Positions 44,575-54,233 of a stretch of DNA of 64,000 bases are shown piece after piece. Each line of letters opens with the position of its first letter. The stretch's first letter is position 1. A program made the position numbers and the translations under genes. Below the pieces are notes generated by a model. That model was not told the DNA's origin and made no database searches. It saw nothing but the letters and a program-made list of their open reading frames with translations. Origin of the DNA: Gracilibacillus ureilyticus (GTDB lineage Bacteria; Bacillota; Bacilli; Bacillales; Amphibacillaceae); contig NZ_FOGL01000008.1 of the NCBI RefSeq assembly GCF_900111195.1, positions 62,001-126,000 of the forward strand. Direction: 5' to 3'.

Positions 44575-46944
44575 ATGAATTTAATAACTAAATGGAAAGA
44601 ATCCCAACAATATAAAGTATATAAAAAATACCAAAGAATAGTTGAAGAGATCAACCAGCTGGAAGAGATTTATGCAAAATTATCCGACAGCCAGTTAAAA
44701 AATAAAACAACCGAATTCAAAAAATACTTAGAAAACGGCGGATCAATTGAACAAATTAAAGTAGAAGCATTTGCCACAGTGAGAGAAGCTTCCAAAAGAG
44801 TTCTGGGACTGCGTCACTATGATGTCCAGCTAATTGGCGGGCTTGTACTATTAGAAGGAAATATTGCAGAAATGCCAACAGGTGAAGGGAAAACGTTAGT
44901 AGCTTCTCTTCCGAGTTATTTGCGTGCGTTGGAGGGCAAAGGAGTTCACGTGATTACTGTGAATGATTACTTGGCAAGGCGTGACCGTGACTTAATCGGG
45001 CAAATTCATTCCTTCCTTGGTCTAACCGTCGGAATCAATGTACCAGGTATGGATCCCAACGAAAAAGTGAGAGCATATCAGGCAGATATTACTTACGGTA
45101 TTGGAACAGAATTCGGCTTTGATTTTCTTCGAGATAATATGACCTATGCCGCAAGCCAAAAAGTGCAGCGTCCTTATCATTATGCAATTATTGATGAAGT
45201 GGACAGTGTGTTAATAGACGAAGCGAAGACACCACTGATCGTCGCAGGGAAAGCAAGACTAAGCGAGAACCTTCATCAGGTCTGTTCCAAAGTAGTAAAA
45301 ACATTAAAAGAAGGCAAAGATTATCAATATGACCTTGAATTAAAAACAGTTAATTTTAAAGAAGACGGAATTAATAAAATCGAAAAGATCTTCGCAATCG
45401 ATAATTTTTATGATCTGGAACACCGTGCTCTCAATCATTACATGAATCAGGCATTAAGAGCGAAAGTACTTTTCGAACGTGATGTGGATTATATTGTGGA
45501 AGATAGCGAAATTAAGCTTGTTGACATGAATACAGGCCGTATTATGGACGGAAGAAGTTTAAGTGAAGGGCTTCATCAGGCAATAGAAGCTAAAGAAGGA
45601 CTTAAAGTAACCGAGGAAAATAAAGCACAGGCTTCTATTACCATTCAGAATTACTATCACATGTATCCTGTTATTGGCGGTATGACTGGTACGGCAAAAA
45701 CGGAAGAAGCAGAATTTCAGAAAGTTTACGGAATGGATGTTATTCCTATTCCAACAAACAAACCAGTTATACGGGAAGATATGAAAGATATGATCTTCCA
45801 AACGAAAGAGCAGAAATATAACTTTTTAGTAGAAGAAGTGAAAAAACGCCACGCAAAAGGACAGCCAATCCTTATTGGTACAACCTCTATTATTCAGTCG
45901 GAAATTGTCGCGAAATACCTGGATAAAGAAAAACTGGATTATCAGTTGCTGAATGCGAAAAGTGTTGAAAGAGAAGTTCACCTGATCTCACTCGCAGGGC
46001 AAAAATCTCAAATTACGATTGCTACAAACATGGCAGGACGCGGAACAGATATTATGTTAGGTGAAGGTGTTGCTGAACTTGGCGGTCTCCATGTAATCGG
46101 AACAGAACGTCATGAAAGCAGAAGAATTGATAACCAGTTAAAAGGCCGTTCAGGACGTCAGGGAGATCCTGGTTCTTCCCAATTCATTATTTCACTAGAG
46201 GACGAGCTTGTGAAACGCTTCGGGCATGACCTGATGGAGCGCGTCAAAGATAAAGTTACTGCAGATAAAAACGGAGTAGTGACAAATAAACAAGTAAATG
46301 AATGGATCGATACCATTCAAAAAATAAGTGAAGGGCAGCATTTCCAGTTCCGTGAATTTAACTTTCAGTTAGAGCAGGTAATTAATGAACAGCGCAAAGT
46401 GATTTATCAGTTGCGTGACAAAATTCTAACTGAAGAACAGGTTGTGAAATTAATCAGCCAGTATGCAGAGGATGTAATTAATCATTTAGTTGACCGTTTC
46501 ATTGATCCGGAACTTTTACCAGACCAGTGGGAGCAGGAGAAACTTATTACAAGCTTGAATGAAGTGTTATTCGTCGAGATTCCGGAGGATACCCGTATAG
46601 AAGAATATGATGCCGTGGAACCATTTATCAAAGACTTGTTACAGCAGCATTTTGAAGTCTTCGCCAAATTAAACTATGATACAATGGCAGAAGAACATGT
46701 TCGTAAAGGTGCTCTATCTGTCATTGATCGTAACTGGACAACACACCTGGAGGAAATGGGAAGATTAAAAGACGGAATTGGCATGCGTTCTTACCAGCAG
46801 GAAGATCCGATTCAAATCTATACAAAAGAAGGTTACCAGATCTTTGAATGGATGTATAAACAAACAGAAGGTCAAATTCACCAGTTTTTTGTTAGTTCTT
46901 TCAAAGCAATCATGTTTAAATTAATGAAAGAAGAGGAGAAGTGA
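44575..46944 (+). CDS. secA2: Accessory Sec translocase ATPase SecA2
   Basis: The 789-residue ATPase has Walker A GEGKT at 103-107, the DEVD box at 207-210, and GRGTDIML and GRSGRQGDPG of the second ATPase motor. It ends without the Cys-rich zinc-binding tail of housekeeping SecA1, and its length matches SecA2 proteins. Next to it is slaP, as in Bacillus anthracis where SecA2 exports S-layer proteins. It probably exports SLH proteins here. ATG follows AAGGAGCG; an extended -10 hexamer TATACT lies at 44525-44530. Confidence 0.92.
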   Translation: MNLITKWKESQQYKVYKKYQRIVEEINQLEEIYAKLSDSQLKNKTTEFKKYLENGGSIEQIKVEAFATVREASKRVLGLRHYDVQLIGGLVLLEGNIAEMPTGEGKTLVASLPSYLRALEGKGVHVITVNDYLARRDRDLIGQIHSFLGLTVGINVPGMDPNEKVRAYQADITYGIGTEFGFDFLRDNMTYAASQKVQRPYHYAIIDEVDSVLIDEAKTPLIVAGKARLSENLHQVCSKVVKTLKEGKDYQYDLELKTVNFKEDGINKIEKIFAIDNFYDLEHRALNHYMNQALRAKVLFERDVDYIVEDSEIKLVDMNTGRIMDGRSLSEGLHQAIEAKEGLKVTEENKAQASITIQNYYHMYPVIGGMTGTAKTEEAEFQKVYGMDVIPIPTNKPVIREDMKDMIFQTKEQKYNFLVEEVKKRHAKGQPILIGTTSIIQSEIVAKYLDKEKLDYQLLNAKSVEREVHLISLAGQKSQITIATNMAGRGTDIMLGEGVAELGGLHVIGTERHESRRIDNQLKGRSGRQGDPGSSQFIISLEDELVKRFGHDLMERVKDKVTADKNGVVTNKQVNEWIDTIQKISEGQHFQFREFNFQLEQVINEQRKVIYQLRDKILTEEQVVKLISQYAEDVINHLVDRFIDPELLPDQWEQEKLITSLNEVLFVEIPEDTRIEEYDAVEPFIKDLLQQHFEVFAKLNYDTMAEEHVRKGALSVIDRNWTTHLEEMGRLKDGIGMRSYQQEDPIQIYTKEGYQIFEWMYKQTEGQIHQFFVSSFKAIMFKLMKEEEK

Positions 46945-46951
46945 TCGCAGT

Positions 46952-47851
46952 ATGTTTCCTTTTTTAGACCGTAAAAAAAATAAAGTTTCCAGAAATGAGC
47001 AGGAAGTAAGTGCAGCAGATGTGCTTGGAAATGAGATTGATACAGATGGAAGTAATGATGAGTTAGTTGAAACGATACTTTCCATCCACCCCAGCTGGAA
47101 CTTACCGGAAGAAGAAAAATATGTGTTTGCCTTTCATAATAATGAAGCGAAAGCATTAAAGCCAAATCAGTTATCCATTACTACAGTTGATTTAGAGGAA
47201 CGTAAACATGAGTACCAGTTTATTGTTCTGATCAGACATAGTGTGAATAAAGCCATCAATTTAGGTGAAGCAAGTATTGTTTTACTAGATGAAGAAAAGC
47301 GGACAGTTATTAAAAAGAAATTCAACTTGTCTAATGCAGGAAAGCTGCCACCTAAAAGCAGCCGTCCATGGAAATTCAGCTTTACGAAAAAAGAGTTAAG
47401 CAAATTGGATGCAGAGCCTAATGATAACTGGTCAATTGCATTTGAATTAAAAAGAAAACACCAGTTAGATCTTGAAGAATCATGGAAACAATCACTTGCT
47501 CAGGAAAGCATTGAACAATTAGAGAAGATTGTTTCTTCTGCTAAACCATTAAAACCCGGGGAAGTAAACTTCATGGGGATTGAAGCTAAATTCCTTGATG
47601 ACAACCAATTATCTGTAACCATCTTAATCAGAAATGGTGCAGAGCGCGATTTAAATATTGAGAAATTACCGATTATGATAACAGATGCATCAGGCGAAGT
47701 GATTGCCAAAGGCGGATTCCAATTCGATAAACTTACAATTAAAGCAAATACAAGCAAGCCATGGCGATTTATCTTCCCATCTTCTCTCATATTAAAAGAG
47801 AAAGAAAATATAGACTTAAGCAAATGGCAGGCACAAGTAATTCAGAAGTAA
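46952..47851 (+). CDS. slaP: SlaP-type accessory Sec S-layer assembly protein
   Basis: The 299-residue protein is soluble by appearance and composed of two similar halves of about 110 residues, each with a pattern like KPSRPWKFSFTKKEL / TSKPWRFIFPSS. This duplicated architecture matches the accessory Sec system S-layer assembly protein of Bacillus, a SecA2 partner needed for S-layer export. The gene begins 7 nt after secA2. Direct chaperoning of SLH substrates is inference. It ends at a double hairpin. Confidence 0.88.
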   Translation: MFPFLDRKKNKVSRNEQEVSAADVLGNEIDTDGSNDELVETILSIHPSWNLPEEEKYVFAFHNNEAKALKPNQLSITTVDLEERKHEYQFIVLIRHSVNKAINLGEASIVLLDEEKRTVIKKKFNLSNAGKLPPKSSRPWKFSFTKKELSKLDAEPNDNWSIAFELKRKHQLDLEESWKQSLAQESIEQLEKIVSSAKPLKPGEVNFMGIEAKFLDDNQLSVTILIRNGAERDLNIEKLPIMITDASGEVIAKGGFQFDKLTIKANTSKPWRFIFPSSLILKEKENIDLSKWQAQVIQK

Positions 47852-47862
47852 TAAGATGAATT

Positions 47863-47902
47863 CAATCCGAACTATTTTTATTCAGTTCGGATTGTTTGTT
47901 TT
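47863..47902 (+). terminator. Terminator after slaP
   Basis: CAATCCGAACT and AGTTCGGATTG form a perfect 11-bp stem, 10-nt loop, followed by TTTGTTTT. A second, related inverted repeat stands 110 nt further on. Confidence 0.85.
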
Positions 47903-48008
47903 CCTGGAGATAGTATATTAACTCTACAGCTTCCATTTGTGCTGTTCTTTTGACCTCGAATTATTCCTTCGGAGCGACTGACAGTTGCAAATTAACGATA
48001 ATACAAAT

Positions 48009-48062
48009 AAAACCGAACTGCAACGAATGTAAAAATTCGATGTTAGTTCGGTTTTTGTTTTT
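48009..48062. terminator. Bidirectional terminator between slaP and the subtilase gene
   Basis: AAAACCGAACT and AGTTCGGTTTT form an 11-bp stem with an inner CGAAT/ATTCG helix; T-runs follow on both strands. It probably ends the minus-strand subtilase-amidase transcript. It shares the CCGAACT core with the upstream terminator. Confidence 0.8.
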
Positions 48063-48086
48063 GCTATATTGTCTTAATCGCTTCTT

Positions 48087-49733
48087 TTAGTTACGCATTT
48101 CCTCGTTTAAAAGTCTGCCAAGAATTACGGAAAATTCAGCACGTGTTATTTGGTTATCCGGCTTAAACTTACCGCTAGGATAACCAGAGATAATATCCAA
48201 TTCTGCCAGATCATTAACGGCATCTTCATAAAATTGTGATTCGTCCACATCATTAAATTGATCTTTGCTGTTTATCTGTATCTGAAAAGCTGATTGGATA
48301 ATTACAGCAGCCTCACCTCTTGTTATCGGTCTCGCCGGCATAAATGTTTGATCAGGGTAACCTGAAACAATATTTGCATCTGATAAGGAAGCAATATATC
48401 CTGATGCGAAATAATCCTGTTTTACATCTGAAAAATCAGTAAGTCGTTTGGTACCATCCAAATCCAACACGGTTCCGATAATAGTTGCTGCCTCTCCCCT
48501 GGTTATCTGGTTGTCAGCCTTGTACGTTCCATCAGGATAACCACCAATATAATTAGACTGGCGTAAAAAATACACATAATCTGCAAACCATATCGATGGA
48601 TCTATATCCCAAAACCAGCTGTCAGGAGCCTGAATCAGTCCATATCCGTATTCATCGTCTCTTCCCTTAGCACCTAAATCTTCCACATTACTGTTTATAA
48701 TTTTCATCAAAGAATTTTTATCAATGTTCGGATAAACTTCTTTATAAAGCGCCAGAATACCCGTGACATAAGGTGCAGCCATCGACGTTCCGCTCATTTC
48801 CACATAATCAGGCTCTTCAAAATACGTACTTAAAATATCTTCACCTGGTGCGACATACTGTAATGAAGGACCCTGGTAAGAAAATTCCGATCTTCTTAGT
48901 TGATTATTTACAGATCCTACACTAATCACATTGGAAAAGCGGGCTGGAAAAAGAACATCATCTGTAACCTGGCCATCCTCTTCGGCATTTCCGGAAGATG
49001 CTACCACCAGAATTCCTGCTTCATCTGCAGCATCCACGGCTTTTTTTAATGAAATAGACGGGATCGGGGTCGTGACACTTAAATTTATTATGTCTAATTC
49101 CTGTTCAATTGCCCACTCAATACCTGCCATAATATCTGCTTGACGGCCTTCCCCATTTATGTCTAATGATTTAATTGCATAAAGGTTCACATCCGGTGCA
49201 ACACCTACTACACCAACCTCGTTGTCCAGTCCTGCAATAATACCAGCCACATGTGTCCCGTGACCATTATCATCTTCATAAGATGAAGTTCCTTCAATAA
49301 AACTGATCCCTCCGGAAACATTGAGATCAGGATGATTCTGTTTAATACCTGTATCGATCACACCAACCTTGACATCTTTCCCTGTAATTCCATTCTGTTC
49401 ATAGAACTTGCTGTTGATAGCCGCATTGCCCCAGCTTTTGAATTGGATATTTGTTTTAATCAGCTGGTCTGTTTCAGTCCAGTCCACCTCTTCTATTTCT
49501 GAAAGCATGTCCCTGTACTGGGATGGTAATGAGATAGAGATCGCCTGAATGCTTTCATACATATGATGTAATTCATAAGGTATTCCATCCAAAACATGTA
49601 AATCAATTGTTTGATCAAATCCTACAATAATTCTTTCCTTATCAGGTGATTCCTTGGTGTCATTTGCCATTACTTCCAAGCTATTGCTAGTTATTAAAAG
49701 AAACAGCGCAATAATAAAGTACAGTTTTTTCAT
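48087..49733 (-). CDS. Subtilisin-like protease with three SLH domains
   Basis: The 548-residue protein has a signal peptide (about 1-23), a prodomain-like segment (35-100) and an S8 domain with Asp127 (VGVIDTGI), His158 (NGHGTHVAG) and Ser317 (SGTSMAAPY). Three SLH repeats (about 375-545; IGGYPDGTYKADNQITRGEA is one) fix it to the wall. It is 3 nt downstream of the SLH-amidase gene, hence co-transcribed. A role in processing of surface or wall proteins is likely; substrate unknown. Export by SecA2 is possible. Confidence 0.93.
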   Translation of the reverse strand: MKKLYFIIALFLLITSNSLEVMANDTKESPDKERIIVGFDQTIDLHVLDGIPYELHHMYESIQAISISLPSQYRDMLSEIEEVDWTETDQLIKTNIQFKSWGNAAINSKFYEQNGITGKDVKVGVIDTGIKQNHPDLNVSGGISFIEGTSSYEDDNGHGTHVAGIIAGLDNEVGVVGVAPDVNLYAIKSLDINGEGRQADIMAGIEWAIEQELDIINLSVTTPIPSISLKKAVDAADEAGILVVASSGNAEEDGQVTDDVLFPARFSNVISVGSVNNQLRRSEFSYQGPSLQYVAPGEDILSTYFEEPDYVEMSGTSMAAPYVTGILALYKEVYPNIDKNSLMKIINSNVEDLGAKGRDDEYGYGLIQAPDSWFWDIDPSIWFADYVYFLRQSNYIGGYPDGTYKADNQITRGEAATIIGTVLDLDGTKRLTDFSDVKQDYFASGYIASLSDANIVSGYPDQTFMPARPITRGEAAVIIQSAFQIQINSKDQFNDVDESQFYEDAVNDLAELDIISGYPSGKFKPDNQITRAEFSVILGRLLNEEMRN

Positions 49734-49736
49734 TCT

Positions 49737-51161
49737 TTATTCCTTCCAATTATAGTAATCCATTATCCCTTGAGCAATTGCTTCTCCGGCTTCTTCCTTT
49801 TTAGCAAGCAATATCTTCACATCACCTGTATTAGTTAAGAACCCTAATTCAACCAGCGCTGATGGCAATGAATTATACTTAATTACCTGGAAGCCGCCTT
49901 CCTTTACTCCACGGTCATTCGTACCTAATGCTTTTACCAGCCTTGTCTGGATAAATTCAGCCAGCTTCTTACTATCTGTTGCCCTCGAAGCTGTAGAATA
50001 GAAAGTCTCTGTACCATTCGCACTGGCAGTTGCTGCATTTGCATGGATACTGACAAAAGCGTCAGAATTGGCATTCTCTGCGATCTCTACACGTCTGCCC
50101 AGGGAAAGGAACGTATCATCAGTTCTTGTCATCACTACCTTGATTCCTTCCGCTTCGAGATACTGACGAACATATTTTGCCACATCCAGGTTAATATCCT
50201 TTTCTTTAACTCCATTTGCTGTAGCGCCTGGATCGTGATCACCATGACCTGGATCAATCGTGATGATTCCTCTTAATTTTTCCGGCTGATCCATTAAGTA
50301 ATCAGCATGAACATACCCTATGATGCTGCCTGATTCAATTTGTGCCCAATCCCCGGAATACTTCAGCACTTTCACTTCATTGTTCCGATATAAACTTCCG
50401 ACTTTAGAATATGAAGTACCTGGTCCGCTTCTTACATTAAGTGATGTAGTTACATTCACATATTTCGTAGCGATAGGCTTGTCTGGCTCCGGGTCAGGTT
50501 TCGGAGCAGGTGCAGGCTCTGGTTTCGGTTCTGGCTTCGGAGCAGGTGCGGGCTGTGGTTTATCAACAACCGGATTCAATGCTCTGAACACCATGATCGA
50601 AAATTCTGCCCGGTTTATCGGTTTATCTGGTTTGAAAGTACCATCAGGATAACCTGATACAATCTCTGCAGCGTAAACTTTACTTATAAATGACTCATAA
50701 CTCGTCCCGACAACATCCGAAAAGGTTACATTAGCTTTGTCCGACAATTCAAACGCTCTCGATACGATTACCGCCATTTCTCCTCTAGTAATGGAATCAT
50801 CCGGTTTAAAGGTACCATTTGGATAACCCGATACAATTCCTTTGTTCACTGCTGACTGAATATATCCTGAAGCATAGTGTGACACATCCACATCTGAAAA
50901 TAAACTGGAGGCTTGCTGATTCCCATCTAAATGAAGGGCTCTCCCGATCATTGTAGCTGCTTCTGCTCTTGTCACATTATTATTTGGCTTAAAAGTACCA
51001 TTTGTATAACCAGTGATAATCCCCTCTTCGATTAATGGATTAATCATATCTTTATACTTTTCGGGAACATCTGGCAATGTATTCGCGGAAACAGATTGAC
51101 TCAAACAGATGAAGCTCACCATCATAATGAATAATACGGAGGATAGGATCTTTTTGTGCAT
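49737..51161 (-). CDS. SLH-anchored N-acetylmuramoyl-L-alanine amidase
   Basis: The 474-residue protein has a signal peptide (about 1-26), three SLH domains (30-195), a Pro/Lys/Glu linker of PAP and KPEP units (about 197-228), an SH3b domain (about 232-290) and an Amidase_3 domain with zinc ligands in DPGHGDHDPG, KEKDINLDV and SIHANA and the catalytic Glu in LVELGFL. It cleaves the amide bond between glycan and peptide in peptidoglycan. It pairs with the SLH subtilase. SLH anchoring would concentrate it on the wall surface, perhaps at septa as in BslO-type chain separation. Confidence 0.93.
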   Translation of the reverse strand: MHKKILSSVLFIMMVSFICLSQSVSANTLPDVPEKYKDMINPLIEEGIITGYTNGTFKPNNNVTRAEAATMIGRALHLDGNQQASSLFSDVDVSHYASGYIQSAVNKGIVSGYPNGTFKPDDSITRGEMAVIVSRAFELSDKANVTFSDVVGTSYESFISKVYAAEIVSGYPDGTFKPDKPINRAEFSIMVFRALNPVVDKPQPAPAPKPEPKPEPAPAPKPDPEPDKPIATKYVNVTTSLNVRSGPGTSYSKVGSLYRNNEVKVLKYSGDWAQIESGSIIGYVHADYLMDQPEKLRGIITIDPGHGDHDPGATANGVKEKDINLDVAKYVRQYLEAEGIKVVMTRTDDTFLSLGRRVEIAENANSDAFVSIHANAATASANGTETFYSTASRATDSKKLAEFIQTRLVKALGTNDRGVKEGGFQVIKYNSLPSALVELGFLTNTGDVKILLAKKEEAGEAIAQGIMDYYNWKE

Positions 51162-51474
51162 TTGCTATTTTCCTTTCTTTATGTAAAATGATTTTTTAGT
51201 AATGGACGGAAAACTAGTAATCTTCCAACAAAAACCCGTTAGAAATTAGTGACAATAGACTCTTTACCAAATGCAGAAAGTAATGTATGCTTGTGCATGT
51301 GGGAATTCATGTTTAATCTGAATAGATTACAAGACTAATATACCAACAATCTAGCATTTCTCTACTCATTACAATATATCACAATCCGCGATATTTTCAA
51401 TAGACAATTGGAAATAATTGCTGAAGATTTTTATAGATAAATTTCCATAATAATAAAGGAGGAAAAGTCACGAA
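51162..51474. other. Divergent intergenic region
   Basis: 313 nt between the amidase gene (minus) and the glucosaminidase gene (plus). AT-rich, no gene and no long inverted repeat seen. It should hold promoters for both. Confidence 0.4.
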
Positions 51475-53397
51475 ATGAAGAAGTTTTTTGCATACTTATT
51501 AAGTGTAACCTTAGTCCTTGGATTCATCTCACCAAAAGTCAGCTATGCAGCAGATGATATCACTGGACACTTCTTTGAACATTCGATCCGTACACTTGTC
51601 AACAAGGGGGTTTACAGTGGCTATGAGGATGGTTCATACAAGCCTGATAAGGAAGTTAGCCGGGCGGAATTTACTTCATTGTTAGTAAGAGCGCTTGATC
51701 TCTCTGTAAATGGCAGTACGAAAGAGTTTTCAGATGTCAGTGAAGGCGAATGGTATTATGAAGCCATTTCGATTGGTACAAGTCACGGTTTTATTTCCGG
51801 ATATCCTAGTGGTGAATTCAAACCAGACGACAATATTACAAGGCAGGAGATGGCATCCATTATCCACCGTGCCGCAATTGCTCAGGGTCTTGTATATGGG
51901 GAAAAGCCGTTGACATTTTCAGATAACGGTCAGATTAATCCGGTTTTCCATTCATCTGTAAAGTACATGTTATATTTGAACATAATGGTTGGTAAAGGCG
52001 GAAACCGCTTTGCACCTAAAGATTTCACGACAAGAGGGGAAACAGCTGCAGTCCTTGTCCGTTTACTGGACCGGATCACCAATCCATTAGTAATTGTAGA
52101 AAAGACTAACTATAATTACACTTTTTCACACATGGTAGATGTTCAGATGACAAGAACACCAAAGGTTGATGGAGCGGGAATCTACATAGCGAGCCGCTCA
52201 ATGATAGAATACTATGCGAATCCTAGTAATTTTGATCCGAGCTCAAGTGAATATTTCCAGTTCTTAGATCTTTCAAAAAGTGCGGGAGTGGACCCAACAG
52301 AGATAAACACGAAAGTATTATCAAATAAAGGTGTACTGACAGGACAAGCCAATGCTTTTATTCAAGCAGGAAAAGCAAATAATGTAAACGAAATATATTT
52401 AATCGCCCATGCACTGCATGAAACAGGGAATGGTGCATCCAGCTTAGCTAAAGGGATACCTGTTGATGATAAAGGGAATATCGTTGCAGAAAAGGATGCA
52501 AAACATACTGTATACAATGTGTATGGATATGGAGCAAAAGATAGTGATCCTATTAGAGGCGGAGCAAAATATGCTTTTGACAACAAATGGTTCACAGTAA
52601 AAGATGCTATTATCGGCGGTGCTGCTGATATTGCTGACAATTATATCAATGATGGACAAAACACATTATACAAAATGAGGTGGAACCCGGATAGCCCAGG
52701 TCATCCTCAATATGCGACACACGTTATGTGGGCAACGATCCAGGCAGGGAAAATGGACTCCATGTACAGTTTAATAGATAATAAGGTTCTAAATTTCGAA
52801 GTACCAGTATTCAACAGCCAGCCTGGTAAGACAACAAAACCATCTGGTGTTGCTCAATACTATGTTGATACTAGTGTAGCCGGCAAAGTGATGTACACAA
52901 GTGCCGATTATCTGAACTTCCGTACAGGACCAACTACAAGCTTTGATGTAATTACTCAATTGCCTCAAGGCACAAAAGTAACCTTAGTCGGCCATAATGG
53001 CGGATGGTACAAAATCACTGCAAACGGCAAAACAGGATGGGTAGACGGAAGCTATCTAGTGGAAAATAAAGATTCCTTGAAACAAGGTGATATCAATACA
53101 CCCAGTACAGAGGAAGACGACAGTACAGAAGAAGCAGATAGCAATAACACCGAAGAAACTACCGAAGAATCACCACTGGAAATAAGCAGACTTCCATTAC
53201 AGGAAGATGGCAATGCAACAGTTAACAAAGATTATGTTGCAGTAAGATCCGAACCTTTTGAAGAAGGTTATGAAGTAGTTACTGAGTTGAAACAAAACGC
53301 AAAGGTTACTGTCATCTTTAAGCAGGATGAATGGTATTACGTTTCTGCAGGTGGCAAGGCAGGGTTTATCCATCAGGATGAACTTAACGTACAATAG
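51475..53397 (+). CDS. SLH-anchored beta-N-acetylglucosaminidase (autolysin)
   Basis: The 640-residue protein has a signal peptide (about 1-26), three SLH repeats (30-205, one is YSGYEDGSYKPDKEVSRAEF), a glucosaminidase domain (about 215-440) with the conserved Glu in YLIAHALHETGNG and VYGYGA, an SH3 domain (about 460-520) with RTGPTTSFDVI, an acidic linker (EEDDSTEEADS) and a second SH3 (about 570-640). It cuts the glycan strand of peptidoglycan. BslO of B. anthracis, an SLH glucosaminidase, separates daughter chains, a likely role here. It starts after AAGGAGG. Confidence 0.93.
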   Translation: MKKFFAYLLSVTLVLGFISPKVSYAADDITGHFFEHSIRTLVNKGVYSGYEDGSYKPDKEVSRAEFTSLLVRALDLSVNGSTKEFSDVSEGEWYYEAISIGTSHGFISGYPSGEFKPDDNITRQEMASIIHRAAIAQGLVYGEKPLTFSDNGQINPVFHSSVKYMLYLNIMVGKGGNRFAPKDFTTRGETAAVLVRLLDRITNPLVIVEKTNYNYTFSHMVDVQMTRTPKVDGAGIYIASRSMIEYYANPSNFDPSSSEYFQFLDLSKSAGVDPTEINTKVLSNKGVLTGQANAFIQAGKANNVNEIYLIAHALHETGNGASSLAKGIPVDDKGNIVAEKDAKHTVYNVYGYGAKDSDPIRGGAKYAFDNKWFTVKDAIIGGAADIADNYINDGQNTLYKMRWNPDSPGHPQYATHVMWATIQAGKMDSMYSLIDNKVLNFEVPVFNSQPGKTTKPSGVAQYYVDTSVAGKVMYTSADYLNFRTGPTTSFDVITQLPQGTKVTLVGHNGGWYKITANGKTGWVDGSYLVENKDSLKQGDINTPSTEEDDSTEEADSNNTEETTEESPLEISRLPLQEDGNATVNKDYVAVRSEPFEEGYEVVTELKQNAKVTVIFKQDEWYYVSAGGKAGFIHQDELNVQ

Positions 53398-53407
53398 GAT
53401 ATGAATC

Positions 53408-53443
53408 AAAATAGAAGGAGACTTATATGTTTCCTTCTATTTT
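53408..53443 (+). terminator. Terminator after the glucosaminidase gene
   Basis: AAAATAGAAGGA and TCCTTCTATTTT form a perfect 12-bp stem with a 12-nt loop just after the stop codon; the T-run is part of the stem. Confidence 0.75.
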
Positions 53444-53492
53444 TATGTTAATATTTATTAGTATGGATCATTAGATGAAGGAGTTATAGTGA

Positions 53493-54233
53493 ATGAAGAC
53501 AGTAAATATCATGGATGTCCCTTTTCTTTATACGGACCAGTCCAATTTTGTTTCCTTAATAGATCAGCATATCCAATCAAAGGAAAGGACTTTTGTTGTT
53601 ACAGCAAATCCGGAGATTGTGATGAAAGCTCAGGAAGATCCTGTATTTAAACAATATATTGATAAAGCAACATATGTAACAGCTGACGGTATTGGGATTG
53701 TAATCGGTGCAAAACTGTTAAATAATCCGTTGCCGGAAAGAGTAACAGGTTATGATACGATGATTCAATTACTGGAAAAAGCAAATCAGAACCATTATTC
53801 GATTTATCTTCTTGGCGCTCAGCAGGAAACCCTTGACAAGACAAAAGCAAATATTTTAAAAGATTACCCTAATGTAAAAATTGTCGGTTCCCATAACGGC
53901 TTTTTTGATTGGGACAATAATCAGATTGCTGACGAAATTGGTGAATTGAAACCTGATATGACATTTGTGGCTCTTGGTGTTCCAAGACAAGAGAAATGGA
54001 TCGCTGAAAATATCGACCGTTTTTCTCACGGAATATTTATGGGGATTGGCGGTTCCTTTGATGTTATTGCAGGGACTGTGAAGCGTGCTCCAGTCGTTTG
54101 GCAGAAACTCAATTTAGAATGGCTTTACCGTTTAGCAAAACAGCCAAGCAGATGGAGGAGAATGATGGCCCTTCCCCATTTCGGTCTGAAAGTACTTGGA
54201 ATGAAATTGACAGGAAAAGGTAAACCTTCATGA
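53493..54233 (+). CDS. tagA: WecG/TagA-type N-acetylmannosaminyl transferase
   Basis: The 246-residue protein has the WecG/TagA/CpsF family pattern: FVVTANPEIVMKAQEDP, YVTADGIGIV with the catalytic Asp, and VALGVPRQEKWIA, plus a basic C-terminal appendage that touches the membrane. It adds ManNAc to GlcNAc-PP-undecaprenol and so makes the linkage unit of teichoic acid or of the secondary wall polysaccharide to which SLH domains bind. It overlaps the flippase gene by 4 nt. Confidence 0.92.
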   Translation: MKTVNIMDVPFLYTDQSNFVSLIDQHIQSKERTFVVTANPEIVMKAQEDPVFKQYIDKATYVTADGIGIVIGAKLLNNPLPERVTGYDTMIQLLEKANQNHYSIYLLGAQQETLDKTKANILKDYPNVKIVGSHNGFFDWDNNQIADEIGELKPDMTFVALGVPRQEKWIAENIDRFSHGIFMGIGGSFDVIAGTVKRAPVVWQKLNLEWLYRLAKQPSRWRRMMALPHFGLKVLGMKLTGKGKPS

